Below, piece after piece: positions 19,390 through 29,184 of a DNA stretch of 64,000 bases. The stretch lies in NCBI GenBank assembly GCA_013215805.1, contig JABSQM010000005.1, positions 248,001 to 312,000 on the forward strand. Reading direction: 5' to 3'. The translations under genes and the position numbers were made by a program. This DNA is from Piscirickettsiaceae bacterium. GTDB lineage: Bacteria > Pseudomonadota > Gammaproteobacteria > Nitrosococcales > Methylophagaceae. The first letter of the stretch is position 1. The number at the start of each line of letters is the position of its first letter. The notes under the pieces are model-generated. The model worked only from the letters and a program-made list of their open reading frames with translations. It did not search any database and was not told the origin of the DNA.

Positions 19390-22155
19390 TCATACATCCA
19401 TATCAACCAACTTCAAGTGCTGTTGCCGCAACTGGGAGAAAGCTAGCTCCATTTCGGTCAACCTATCACGTTCTTTTCGAACAATCAGTTCTGGTGCCTT
19501 TAACATATAATTCTCATTATTTAATTTTTTAAACGATTTCTTTATTGCTCCTTCTAATTTAGTAATTTCTCTATTTAGGCGTTGAATTTCAGTTTTCCTA
19601 TCGAGAAGGCCCTCTAATGGAATAAGAATCTCCATTTTCCCAACTAGGGCGGTCGCTGAAATTGGAGCCTCACTTGTGAGTACCCTAATACTACCTAGAT
19701 TAGCTAAATAAATTAAGAATTTATAATTGGTTTCGATAGAGTCAATATCTTTCTGATGCCCATTTCTCACTATCACCGATAATTGTTTTTTTGGCGAGAT
19801 ATTAATCTGTGAGCGAATAGAACGGACACCCATAATAAAAGCCATTATCCATTCCATCTCAGATATAACTAGTTTATTAATCTCACTTTCATTGACAATT
19901 GGATATGACTGATACATGATACTGCCACCCGTCTTTCCTGCTAAAGGAGCAATATTTTGCCAGATTTCTTCAGTAATAAATGGCATAAAAGGATGAGTGA
20001 GACGTAATATTGATTCTAATACATATACCAAGGTATGCCGTGTGCCTCTTTTGACAGTCTCGGTCTCATTTTTATTTGTTAAAACAACCTTAGATAATTC
20101 TAGGTACCAACTGCAATAGTTATCCCAAATGAACTCATAAAGATATTGTGCCGCATGATCGAAACGATAACCGTCAATTGCTGCAGTTACATTCTGCTTA
20201 GTTTCTTGTAACCTAGAAATAATCCAACGATCAGCTAAGCCCAATGAAATCCCACCACCATCAATGGTAATATCTCGCCTTTCTATATTTATTAATACAT
20301 AGCGAGCGGCATTCCACAACTTGTTGCAAAAATTACGATAACCACCGATACGCCTCAAATCAAAATTTATATCACGACCAGTAGTCGCTAAAGATGCAAA
20401 GGTAAAACGCAATGCGTCCGTACCATATGCCTGGATACCTTCGGGAAATTCTTTGCGTGTATGTCGCTGAATCTTAGGAGAATCTTTGGGACTCATAAGT
20501 CCTGTAGTACGTTTCTTGACCAATGATTCCAGATCAATGCCATCAATAATATCAATAGGATCCAATCCATTACCTTTGGATTTAGACATTTTATGACCGT
20601 GAGAATCACGAACTAAGCCATGAATATACACTTCTCTGAATGGTACGTCGCCCATAAAATGGAGTCCCATCATTATCATTCTCGCTACCCAAAAAAATAT
20701 TATGTCAAAACCTGTAACTAAAACACTGCTAGGGTACCAGGTATGTAAAGCATCTGTATTATTAGGCCAACCTAAAGTTGAAAATGGCCATAGAGCAGAA
20801 GAAAACCAAGTATCTAATACATCTTCATCTTGTCTAAGATGTACATCTTCAGAGATATTATTTTCTTGCCGAACAGCTGCCTCATTATAAGCTACATAAA
20901 CATTGCCTTCTTCGTCATACCAAGCAGGAATACGATGCCCCCACCAAATTTGACGAGATACACACCAATCTTGAATGTCATCCATCCAGTTATAAAAAGT
21001 TTTGTTCCAGTTGTTAGGAATAAATTTTATTCTACCTTCCTGTACAGCCTTAATGGCAGGTTCAGCCAGAAGATCAACTCTCACATACCATTGGTTAGTC
21101 AAGAAAGGCTCGATAACTACACCACTACGATCGCCACGTGGTACCATTAATTTATGAGCTTTAATGCCTGCAAGGAGTCCGAGTTTTTTAAAGTCATTCA
21201 CTATAATATTACGCGCTTCATAGCGATCCAATCCACGATATTTAGCCGGAGCATTATTATTAATAGCAGCATCTATGTTGAAGATATTGATTTGCTCTAA
21301 GTTGTGAATACGTCCTATTTTGGCATCATTAAAATCATGAGCCGGAGTAATTTTTAGACAACCAGTACCAAATTTTTGATCCACATGACTATCAGCAATA
21401 ATAGGAATTTCACGTCCTACTAAAGGTAAAGTAACGGTTTCACCTATTAGGTTCTGGTAACGTTTGTCTTCTGGGTGAACGGCTACTCCAGTATCACCGA
21501 GAATAGTCTCAGGGCGCGTTGTGGAAACTACTAAATGACCCGATTTATTGCTTAATGGATAACGAAAGTACCATAAATGACCGGATTCTAATTCTGACAA
21601 TACCTCAAGATCAGATAAAGCAGTATGGAGAACTGGATCCCAATTAACAAGACGCTTGTCACGATAAATTAAACCTTCTTTGTGTAACTGAACAAAAATA
21701 TGTTTAACCGCTTCGGATAATCCTTCATCCATAGTGAAACTATCACGTGACCAATCTAAAGAAGAACCTAAACGGCGTAATTGACGCATGATATTATCAC
21801 CTGATGCTTTTTTCCAATCCCATATTCGATCTATAAATTTATTACGACCTAAATCATGACGTGTCTTGCCTTCTATATTAAGCTGACGCTCAACCACCAT
21901 CTGAGTAGCTATACCGGCATGGTCAGTCCCTGGTTGCCACAAGGTGTTATACCCTTTCATACGATGATAACGAGTGAGCGTATCCATAATCGTATGATTA
22001 AAGGCATGCCCCATATGAAGACTTCCAGTAACGTTAGGAGGGGGTAACATAATTGCATAAGGACTGCCTGAACCAGATGGTTTAAATTGACCATTATTTT
22101 CCCAAATCTGATACCAGTGTTGTTCAATCTGATGATGATTATATTTTTTGTCCAT
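19390..22155 (-). CDS. valS: Valyl-tRNA synthetase
   Basis: Class I synthetase that charges tRNA-Val, with an editing domain for mischarged threonine. The 921 residues have the HIGH-type motif [15 protein letters not shown] (38-52), a CP1 editing domain, [12 protein letters not shown], the anticodon-binding domain and the C-terminal coiled coil ([18 protein letters not shown]) typical of ValRS. It follows holC and pepA in the conserved pepA-holC-valS order and is convergent with sufT. Confidence 0.97.
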   Translation of the reverse strand: MDKKYNHHQIEQHWYQIWENNGQFKPSGSGSPYAIMLPPPNVTGSLHMGHAFNHTIMDTLTRYHRMKGYNTLWQPGTDHAGIATQMVVERQLNIEGKTRHDLGRNKFIDRIWDWKKASGDNIMRQLRRLGSSLDWSRDSFTMDEGLSEAVKHIFVQLHKEGLIYRDKRLVNWDPVLHTALSDLEVLSELESGHLWYFRYPLSNKSGHLVVSTTRPETILGDTGVAVHPEDKRYQNLIGETVTLPLVGREIPIIADSHVDQKFGTGCLKITPAHDFNDAKIGRIHNLEQINIFNIDAAINNNAPAKYRGLDRYEARNIIVNDFKKLGLLAGIKAHKLMVPRGDRSGVVIEPFLTNQWYVRVDLLAEPAIKAVQEGRIKFIPNNWNKTFYNWMDDIQDWCVSRQIWWGHRIPAWYDEEGNVYVAYNEAAVRQENNISEDVHLRQDEDVLDTWFSSALWPFSTLGWPNNTDALHTWYPSSVLVTGFDIIFFWVARMIMMGLHFMGDVPFREVYIHGLVRDSHGHKMSKSKGNGLDPIDIIDGIDLESLVKKRTTGLMSPKDSPKIQRHTRKEFPEGIQAYGTDALRFTFASLATTGRDINFDLRRIGGYRNFCNKLWNAARYVLINIERRDITIDGGGISLGLADRWIISRLQETKQNVTAAIDGYRFDHAAQYLYEFIWDNYCSWYLELSKVVLTNKNETETVKRGTRHTLVYVLESILRLTHPFMPFITEEIWQNIAPLAGKTGGSIMYQSYPIVNESEINKLVISEMEWIMAFIMGVRSIRSQINISPKKQLSVIVRNGHQKDIDSIETNYKFLIYLANLGSIRVLTSEAPISATALVGKMEILIPLEGLLDRKTEIQRLNREITKLEGAIKKSFKKLNNENYMLKAPELIVRKERDRLTEMELAFSQLRQQHLKLVDMDV

Positions 22156-22244
22156 ATTTTTCTATAATTATATTTAAGTGTATTATCACCTTGCATTTAT
22201 AAAAGATGATAACAATAATACTAGCCCTACCAATATTTTAATGG

Positions 22245-22670
22245 CTAGATATAAAAAATTTCTAAATTATAGGCATGTTGCCTATAAAATTGGTAGCGTT
22301 TACGACCTGTAATCTTAATATTATTATCATCATTAATGAGCTCAGCCATACGTTTAAATTGGTCAATAAATAAAGGTCGAGAATCATTCAAATTAATTAA
22401 CAAATCCATTAATCGTTGTGGATTTCCTTCATGACCAATTAAAATCGGGCAATGATCCACATGAGTTTCAGTATCAAGTTGGTGAGGCACAAAGCTTTCG
22501 GCACGAAATGCCCATAAATCCTTATTAATCTGCTCACTTTGATGCACATCCTTCGTATGTATGTAAATGAGATTTCCCAATTTATAGGCTTTTTCAGCTA
22601 AACGACAAGCGAACATCTGACGCTCAAACTCTGATTTGCCTTTCAAAACATAAAAACTAATTTGTGTCAT
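22245..22670 (-). CDS. holC: DNA polymerase III chi subunit HolC
   Basis: Links the clamp loader to single-stranded DNA-binding protein at the replication fork. The 141-residue protein begins MTQISFYVLKG, the usual chi start, and contains ACRLAEKAYKLGNLIYIHT and the LWAFRAESFVPHQL block found in HolC. I place the start 4 nt after the pepA stop; an upstream in-frame start inside pepA is unlikely. Order pepA-holC-valS is conserved in gammaproteobacteria. No clear ribosome-binding site, suggesting coupling to pepA. Confidence 0.9.
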   Translation of the reverse strand: MTQISFYVLKGKSEFERQMFACRLAEKAYKLGNLIYIHTKDVHQSEQINKDLWAFRAESFVPHQLDTETHVDHCPILIGHEGNPQRLMDLLINLNDSRPLFIDQFKRMAELINDDNNIKITGRKRYQFYRQHAYNLEIFYI

Positions 22671-22674
22671 AAAA

Positions 22675-24171
22675 TTATACTTTGGCATCAACACGATTTA
22701 ATAGAAACTGAACGAGCATAGGTACTGGACGTCCAGTCGCACCTTTATTAGTACCGCTATTCCATGCTGTCCCTGCGATATCTAGATGTGCCCAGTCAAA
22801 TTTATTTGTAAAATAGGATAAAAAATAAGCAGCAGTAATACTGCCAGCTTCCTTACCACCAACATTAGCAATATCAGCAAAATTGCTATCTAGTTGTTTC
22901 TGATAATCGTTCCACAATGGCAATTGCCAAGCTCGATCATGGATGTCCGTGCCAGCCTGTAAGAGATCATTAGCCAAGTTTTGATTATTAGATAACAGAC
23001 CGGTAGCATGGCTGCCTAAAGCCACAATTATGGCACCAGTTAAGGTTGCAATATCTATAACCACAGCTGGATTAAAACGTTCACTATATGTTAAGGCATC
23101 ACATAAGATCAAACGACCTTCAGCATCAGTATTTAGAATTTCAATAGTTCTTCCTGACATGCTAGTAATGACATCGCCTGGCTTATTAGCATTACCATCA
23201 GGCATATTCTCCGAGCTGGGTATAATACCAACTACATTAATCGGCAAATTCAACTCTGCAATGGCTAAAATAGTACCGAAAATACTGGCGGAGCCACACA
23301 TATCATACTTCATTTCATCCATACCTTGACATGATTTCAATGAGATACCACCTGAATCAAAGGTCAATCCTTTGCCAACCAATACCACTGGTCGTTCATC
23401 ATTACCTAAACCTTTATACCTCATGGTGATCAATTTTGCCGGTTGATAACTACCACGCGATACTGAAAGCAGGGAGCCCATACCTAATTTTTCCATATCT
23501 ATTTCTTCAAGTATAGAGGTTGTAACCGTATTAAATAATCTATCCATTTCTACTGCTTTATCCGCAAGGTAACTCGGTGTACAGATATTGCCCGGCAAAT
23601 CACCCAATTCACGCGCTAAATTCATGCCATTGCCAATAGATTGTCCCATTGTTGCAGCTAATTCGAAATCATCATGATTCTTAGTATTGGCAATAAATCC
23701 AAGATGCTCCATTGGTTTTTTATGATATTTAGGGTCCTTCTTAGTTAGCGAATATTTATAAAGTGCTACTTCCGTGGAGATCACCGACTGACGTACATTC
23801 CAGATATTAGTTTTACCATTGACAATCATTTCGGTTAGACAACTAGTAGCTTTTGTGGCTCCAGATTCATTGATAATATTGGCCATCAAGGTAACTGCAG
23901 AATTAAAATTATTTTCAGTAATTTCATCTTTCTTTCCGCAACCGACTAATAGAATGCGTACACTCCTAATGCCATGAATATTATACAGCATCATGGTTTG
24001 ACCTAATGTACCTGTTATATCACTTGTTTTAAAAAGATTACTAATGACATCACCTGATATTTCATTAATAATTTGTGCACTTACGCTAAGCTCAGCTTCT
24101 TCAAAAACAGCAATAGCAAGACAATCGGTTTTATGTGTTTCCAAAGCATCAGTTGTAACAAAATATTGCAT
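22675..24171 (-). CDS. pepA: Cytosol leucyl aminopeptidase PepA
   Basis: Two-metal M17 aminopeptidase that removes N-terminal residues from peptides; in E. coli it also binds DNA in dimer resolution and repression. The 498 residues contain the metal/catalytic region VGKGLTFDSGGISLK (K267, D272, K279) and the family signature NTDAEGRL (347-354). The protein looks complete. It is divergent from lptF across an 89-bp intergenic region that must contain both promoters. Confidence 0.97.
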   Translation of the reverse strand: MQYFVTTDALETHKTDCLAIAVFEEAELSVSAQIINEISGDVISNLFKTSDITGTLGQTMMLYNIHGIRSVRILLVGCGKKDEITENNFNSAVTLMANIINESGATKATSCLTEMIVNGKTNIWNVRQSVISTEVALYKYSLTKKDPKYHKKPMEHLGFIANTKNHDDFELAATMGQSIGNGMNLARELGDLPGNICTPSYLADKAVEMDRLFNTVTTSILEEIDMEKLGMGSLLSVSRGSYQPAKLITMRYKGLGNDERPVVLVGKGLTFDSGGISLKSCQGMDEMKYDMCGSASIFGTILAIAELNLPINVVGIIPSSENMPDGNANKPGDVITSMSGRTIEILNTDAEGRLILCDALTYSERFNPAVVIDIATLTGAIIVALGSHATGLLSNNQNLANDLLQAGTDIHDRAWQLPLWNDYQKQLDSNFADIANVGGKEAGSITAAYFLSYFTNKFDWAHLDIAGTAWNSGTNKGATGRPVPMLVQFLLNRVDAKV

Positions 24172-24260
24172 AAATTTCTCCTATGTAAAAGATACGATTT
24201 AGACCTCAAATTTTAGCTATCATGAATTAACTTTCATATTTTAACCAAGGCCAATAGATA

Positions 24261-25352
24261 ATGCCCGTTCTTTCTAAATTTTTTCGTTCTTATTTATCGA
24301 TTATAGATCAATATGTGTTGCGTGAATTCTCATTAAATTTGCTCTCAATAGTTAGCGTTTTTTGGCTAATTTTTATGGCTACTAGACTTACCCGCTATTT
24401 ATCCCAGGTCGCAATAGGTAGTATTTCAGGAAAAGAGCTCTATGCTCTAGTAGCCTACAGCTCATTAGGAGCATTGTCATTATTATTACCTATATCTGCT
24501 TTTTTTGCAGTCATGCTCACTTTGGGACAAATGAGATCTGATAATGAGCTCACTATAATTGCTACCTGTGGTATTTCTTCCGGCCAAATAATAAAAGATG
24601 TAGGAATCTTCTCTGGTGTCATTGCACTTATTATCGCAATGTTATCTCTACTGATAGTGCCGAATATATTACATAAACGCTATAAATTAGAAAAACAGTT
24701 AGAGTTAACTACAGACATCGCCAGTCTAGTGGTAGAGAATTTTAGGAGTAGTAGCGATAATAATTGGACCATTTACTCGGCAAATTTAGGCGAAGATAAT
24801 AAAGGTATGGAAGATGTATTTATTAAAATTAATGATGAAAGACTAATATCAATATTTAAAGCAGCACAAGGACACTTCGAAATTGATATTGATACAGGAA
24901 ATAAATATTTGATACTTAAGGATGGCTTCCATTATAAGGGTCAGGCAGGTACATTAAATTTCCATATTGCTAAATATGCTTCACATAGTATTTTAATTAA
25001 AACAAATGAACGAAAAAAAAAATATGAAAAATATAAGATTTTAACAACAATAGAATTATGGCAGAGAGGTAATGATGAGGATTTAGCCGAGCTACAATGG
25101 CGTATCTCATTGGCAATAATGACTATTATTCTATGCCTGATTGCCATTGGCCTAGCTGATTTAAATTCTAGGAAAGGACGATATGATGGCTTTTTCCAAG
25201 CTATTTTGATATACATCATTTATAGTAATTTATTAGGCATAACTCGATCCTGGGTCGCAGAAGGGATAGTCATTCCATGGTTTGGTGCCATATGGGTACA
25301 TGTACTTATGGCTAGTATATTATTAATAGCCATAAGTAGACATAAGTTCTAG
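24261..25352 (+). CDS. lptF: LPS export permease LptF
   Basis: One of two inner-membrane permease subunits of the LptB2FG transporter that extracts LPS from the inner membrane. The 363 residues have the usual YjgP/YjgQ layout: three N-terminal membrane helices, a periplasmic beta-jellyroll (about 150-250), and three C-terminal helices. RSDNELTIIATCGIS near residue 93 is the cytosolic coupling helix that contacts LptB. Followed by lptG after 44 nt. Confidence 0.94.
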   Translation: MPVLSKFFRSYLSIIDQYVLREFSLNLLSIVSVFWLIFMATRLTRYLSQVAIGSISGKELYALVAYSSLGALSLLLPISAFFAVMLTLGQMRSDNELTIIATCGISSGQIIKDVGIFSGVIALIIAMLSLLIVPNILHKRYKLEKQLELTTDIASLVVENFRSSSDNNWTIYSANLGEDNKGMEDVFIKINDERLISIFKAAQGHFEIDIDTGNKYLILKDGFHYKGQAGTLNFHIAKYASHSILIKTNERKKKYEKYKILTTIELWQRGNDEDLAELQWRISLAIMTIILCLIAIGLADLNSRKGRYDGFFQAILIYIIYSNLLGITRSWVAEGIVIPWFGAIWVHVLMASILLIAISRHKF

Positions 25353-25396
25353 TTATTACAAGTCCAAATATCGACAGAATATAAAGGCTACATCTA

Positions 25397-26461
25397 ATGT
25401 TTATCTTACAACGTTATATAGCAAAAACAATTTTGACCAGTACCATTCTTGTATTATCAGTTTTACTGGGATTGTATACCTTTATGGATGTCATCAATGA
25501 ATTAAATGACTTAGATAAGGAAAAATATAAAATTTTTAATATTATATCATATATATCATTGTCCACACCTCGGCGCATCTATGAATTGCTACCCATAGCA
25601 GCCTTAGTTGGCAGTATTTTAGGATTAGGTAATCTTGCTTCACAAAGTGAACTATTAGTCATACAGGCTGCAGGAATATCAATAGTACAAATTATCAAAA
25701 AGGTGATGGTTGTGGCGATTATCTTGATAGTTATTGCCATATTAATCGGTGAAGTGTTGAGACCATTGGCAGAGCAAAAAGCATATGCCATTAAATTAAT
25801 AGCACAAAAAGGTATAGGCAGCCTAAAATCGAATAGCAGTTTCTGGACTCGTGATAGTCTAAGTTTTAATCATATAGAACGCATACTCTCAGGTGATAAA
25901 TTTTGGGGTATCTCGATTTATGAGTTTAATATTAATAATAGATTACGGATCATTACCAAGGCCAAGACCGCCGAATACGAAGGAGATAGTTGGATATTGT
26001 CCGAAGTAAAACAAAGCATAATTAACGAACAAGGCATTATAGCCCGATCATTAGAATATGCTCGATGGAAATCACAGCTGAATCCCAAAATGGTTAATAT
26101 TATTCTTGTACCACCTGAATTTTTATCAGCCTGGAGGTTGATAGGATATATTGAATTTTTAAGCAGAAATAGCCAAAAGGTAGAACAATATCGAGTTGCC
26201 TTTTGGATGAAAATTATGATGCCAATCAGCGCGGCAGTGATGATTATCTTGTCCGCATCATTTATCTTTGGCCCGTTAAGATCTTCGTCAATCGGTGGAA
26301 GAATGCTAGTTGGAGTTATAGTCGGCATTTGTTTTAATCTGTTCAACCAAAGCTTTCAAAGCTTAGGTCTAGTATTTGGATTTGTACCGTGGCTAACGGC
26401 AGTATTCCCATCTTTATCTTTCACCGGCATTGCCTATTATTTCATCAAGCGAGCACGATAG
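25397..26461 (+). CDS. lptG: LPS export permease LptG
   Basis: Partner of LptF in the LPS extraction complex. The 354 residues start MFILQRYIAKTILTS, then three membrane helices with the coupling helix SELLVIQAAGISIVQ, a jellyroll domain (about 135-245) and three C-terminal helices. Length and layout are normal. The Lpt bridge is represented in this window by LptF, LptG and LptD. Confidence 0.94.
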   Translation: MFILQRYIAKTILTSTILVLSVLLGLYTFMDVINELNDLDKEKYKIFNIISYISLSTPRRIYELLPIAALVGSILGLGNLASQSELLVIQAAGISIVQIIKKVMVVAIILIVIAILIGEVLRPLAEQKAYAIKLIAQKGIGSLKSNSSFWTRDSLSFNHIERILSGDKFWGISIYEFNINNRLRIITKAKTAEYEGDSWILSEVKQSIINEQGIIARSLEYARWKSQLNPKMVNIILVPPEFLSAWRLIGYIEFLSRNSQKVEQYRVAFWMKIMMPISAAVMIILSASFIFGPLRSSSIGGRMLVGVIVGICFNLFNQSFQSLGLVFGFVPWLTAVFPSLSFTGIAYYFIKRAR

Positions 26462-27426
26462 ATCATGTAGATATGTTAATTTACCCAATTACCCAAATCA
26501 TAATTAACGATGTGTTTAGCTGCTAATTTATAATTAGGCATGCCGATATTTGAATGAAGGTGGATATTAGTCTGTAATTTTCATCGAAAATTAATTGGCA
26601 TTAGCTTATGATTAACTACCCTGCTATATTTATAAAATATATGCCACAAATGCTTCACATAAGGTATTAAAGATTCAGGTTGCTATTTATAAAATAACAA
26701 TATTTAGATAGACAAAGTATCTACATACATATAAATAATCCATAAAATTATGACGACTACTGCAACCATCATTCATCTGAAGACACATGTAGATGTAAAC
26801 GCTCTACCCAAAATTTAATTAACAATTAAAGATAGTTGCTGTGAAGAATGGCATTATACCTATTAGTATAATTTTTATATCACTGCAAGGTGGAGGAATA
26901 AGCAAAGTTATCACAAAACTATAATTATCAGAAGTTATCTTAATCCAACGTCACACTTGGAAATATTGATAAAGTGACATTTTAGAAGAAAACACATCAA
27001 TGCATAAACAAGATGACTGGGTTGTGAATTATAGATGTTAATAGCTATCCATTTAGCAGATTATGTCTATGAATGCATTCTAATATTTTCCAGACATTAC
27101 ATCTCATCCAATTCAACAAAATCATCAATAATGCGTGAAACTGATTCAGTTTCTAGAAATATCTTCATCTCCTTCCCTCATAACTCGCCAAATGAAATGA
27201 AAAATATATATTTAATTTCTTATTAGATGCATATTGTGATTTATATATAGTTGTAGGATCAAAAATAGACATCTGCGCCATTTGGTCACCATATAATTAG
27301 TACAACAGATTACCAAAATACTTTATCTCAAAATATTTTAATAATTTATGAAGGAATCACTCTGCCCTAAAAATAAGCAGACTTAGCATCTATGACGTGC
27401 TTTAACTCAAAATTTAAAAAATATTA
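26462..27426. other. Intergenic region between convergent genes, unrecognised
   Basis: About 965 bp between lptG and the reverse-strand zinc-ribbon gene. Frames are short on both strands. Two reverse-strand fragments, MAQMSIFDPTTIYK (near 27275) and MKIFLETESVSRIIDD (near 27165, with an adjacent GGAG), are open for 38 and 23 codons and could be gene remnants. I cannot assign a family. Confidence 0.45.
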
Positions 27427-27642
27427 TCAGTTTACTTTATGATGCTCATCAAAGTGCGCTTGTGAACAATAGAAATTTTCTTCTGAACGAACTGATTTAT
27501 TCTCAGGAATATGCATACCACAATGACTGCACCTAACCATTTCTACTGTTGCCATAGTTAGCAATGCTCCATCCTTAAAGAGCAAGTTAGCAATAATTAT
27601 ATACAGCAATAATCCGATAGATATTAAAATTAAAATTCTCAT
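27427..27642 (-). CDS. PP0621-family small membrane-anchored zinc-ribbon-like protein
   Basis: A 71-residue protein with an N-terminal membrane segment (MRILILISIGLLLYIIIANL) and a C-terminal ribbon containing MVRCSHCGMHIPENKSV and FYCSQAHFDEHH. The CxxC plus C/H pattern suggests zinc binding. Relatives in Pseudomonas are of unknown function and, as I recall, lie near bamD and pil regulators; bamD is 3 kb away here. The start follows a GGAG 8 nt upstream; a TTG-type upstream start is not needed. Function unknown. Confidence 0.8.
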   Translation of the reverse strand: MRILILISIGLLLYIIIANLLFKDGALLTMATVEMVRCSHCGMHIPENKSVRSEENFYCSQAHFDEHHKVN

Positions 27643-27784
27643 GTTAAACTCCAAAAATGATATATATAATTTATACTATTATCTTTATCCATATTTATAT
27701 TTGGATAATCACGGTTAAATTCTTCTCCCAATAGCTATCCACAAAGCCTGTGATTTCTACAATTAGTAGTAATATATGCAGACT

Positions 27785-28582
27785 TCATATTTTTAATTTT
27801 TCTGTTAAATGAGGCTTAATTACATCAAGAATATATCTCTGTACATGAAAATTACCAACAACAACATTACCACTATTAATATAATTATCTCCACCAACAA
27901 AATCACTAATAACGCCTCCTGATTCCTCAATCATCAGAACACCTGCTGCTAGATTCCATTTATCTAAGCCAATTTCCCAATACCCATCTAATCGTCCAGT
28001 GGCTACATAAGCTAAATCTAATGCTATCGAACCTGTATGGCGTATACCAGCAGCTTGGATGAATAGGTTGTTAAGCATTTCCAAAAAGGCATGTAGATGT
28101 TGTTGATTCTTACATGGAAATCCTGTTGCTAACAGAGCATCTGTTAGATTCTTACGCTTATTAACACGTAGTCGACGATTATTCAGACGTGCTCCATCAC
28201 CACGACTAGCTGTAAACAGCTCCTCACGCAAAGGGTCATAAATTACACCGTGCTCAATTTTATTGTGAACCATGACTCCAATTGATGCACAATAATGGGG
28301 CAATCCATGCGAAAAATTAGTTATACCATCAAGTGGATCAATGATCCATACAGTATTGCCTTCACCATGATTTCCAGAAATTTTTGCCATAATAGCATGC
28401 TCAGGATAGGCCTTTGCAATAACGCTAATAATTTCACGCTCTACTAAATGGTTCATATCTGAAATTAAATTATTATATCCTTTCATATTTATATCTAGAT
28501 ATTCCACATGTTGTATGTACCTGATAATAACGTTACCAGCACTGCGGACTGCACGAATAGCAATATTTAACAATGGATGCAT
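27785..28582 (-). CDS. suhB: SuhB-like inositol monophosphatase family protein, probable pseudoenzyme
   Basis: Homologue of E. coli SuhB (265 versus 267 residues, alignable end to end from MHPLLNIAIRA). SuhB hydrolyses inositol-1-phosphate but its important role in E. coli is as part of the Nus complex in rRNA transcription. The motif IDPLDGITNF (81-90) keeps D82 and D85. However the other metal ligands are changed: position 44 is N (D in E. coli), 67 is K (E in the EES motif) and 210 is N (D in WDxAAG). Magnesium binding and catalysis should be lost, whereas the fold and surface are conserved. I infer retention for a non-catalytic, antitermination-type role. Confidence 0.9.
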   Translation of the reverse strand: MHPLLNIAIRAVRSAGNVIIRYIQHVEYLDINMKGYNNLISDMNHLVEREIISVIAKAYPEHAIMAKISGNHGEGNTVWIIDPLDGITNFSHGLPHYCASIGVMVHNKIEHGVIYDPLREELFTASRGDGARLNNRRLRVNKRKNLTDALLATGFPCKNQQHLHAFLEMLNNLFIQAAGIRHTGSIALDLAYVATGRLDGYWEIGLDKWNLAAGVLMIEESGGVISDFVGGDNYINSGNVVVGNFHVQRYILDVIKPHLTEKLKI

Positions 28583-28805
28583 GGATAAAATTTTCCAAAT
28601 GTAAGTAGGAGATGATTGCTTTTACTATTAATTTAATAATAAACTGATCCTGAAAGGGTGTTAATAATTATAATATCTAAATAAACTATTTATCAATTCA
28701 ATTTTTCAGGGTTGGACAGATTAATTATTTCCTGATAGCCTCGTTCAATATATTGCCTTGAGCAATGTAGTAAATACGCTGAATATAATTACCCAGGAGA
28801 ATTTA

Positions 28806-29105
28806 ATGAAATCATTAACTAAGATAGGAGTTGCAATTTTCCCCCTATATTTATTAACAGCTTGTGCTAACACGGTAGAGATTGATGCACTGAAAGTCTC
28901 ACTGCAAGAGGTACAATCTCTAGTAAATACAGCTTTATCAACTGCCCGCAATGCTCAAAGGTCTGCTGATATAGCAACAGATACAGCTAATGAAGCTAAA
29001 ATAATTGCCTATACGGCTCAAAAAGCTGCAAATAGCTCACTGAACTCAGTCGATAAATGCTGCACAAAAATTGATAGTATGTTTAGAAAATCGATAAATA
29101 AGTAG
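28806..29105 (+). CDS. Lpp/OprI-like alanine-zipper outer-membrane lipoprotein
   Basis: A 99-residue precursor with signal peptide and lipobox LLTAC (lipidated Cys near residue 19). The mature part is an alanine-rich coiled coil (ALSTARNAQRSADIATDTAN, then AKIIAYTAQKAANSS) like Pseudomonas OprI. It ends in lysine (FRKSINK), the residue by which Braun-type lipoproteins are linked to peptidoglycan. Two adjacent cysteines (DKCCTK) near the C-terminus are unusual. AGGAG lies 6 nt before ATG 28806 and TATAAT at 28784-28789. The L,D-transpeptidase gene that could attach it lies tail to tail downstream. Confidence 0.82.
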   Translation: MKSLTKIGVAIFPLYLLTACANTVEIDALKVSLQEVQSLVNTALSTARNAQRSADIATDTANEAKIIAYTAQKAANSSLNSVDKCCTKIDSMFRKSINK

Positions 29106-29111
29106 AGATTA

Positions 29112-29177
29112 CCACCATACAACACATACAAAGACTTATTATCTATAAATATTACTAGTATGTGTTGTATGAGGTGG
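29112..29177. repeat. Long inverted repeat between convergent lpp-like and transpeptidase genes
   Basis: ATACAACACATAC (29117-29129) is exactly complementary to GTATGTGTTGTAT (29158-29170), and CCACC (29112-29116) pairs with GGTGG (29173-29177) past a 2-nt bulge, giving an 18-bp stem around a 28-nt loop. It starts 6 nt after one stop codon and ends 7 nt before the other. A bidirectional terminator is the simplest reading, but there is no T-tract. Confidence 0.7.
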
Positions 29178-29184
29178 CATTAAA

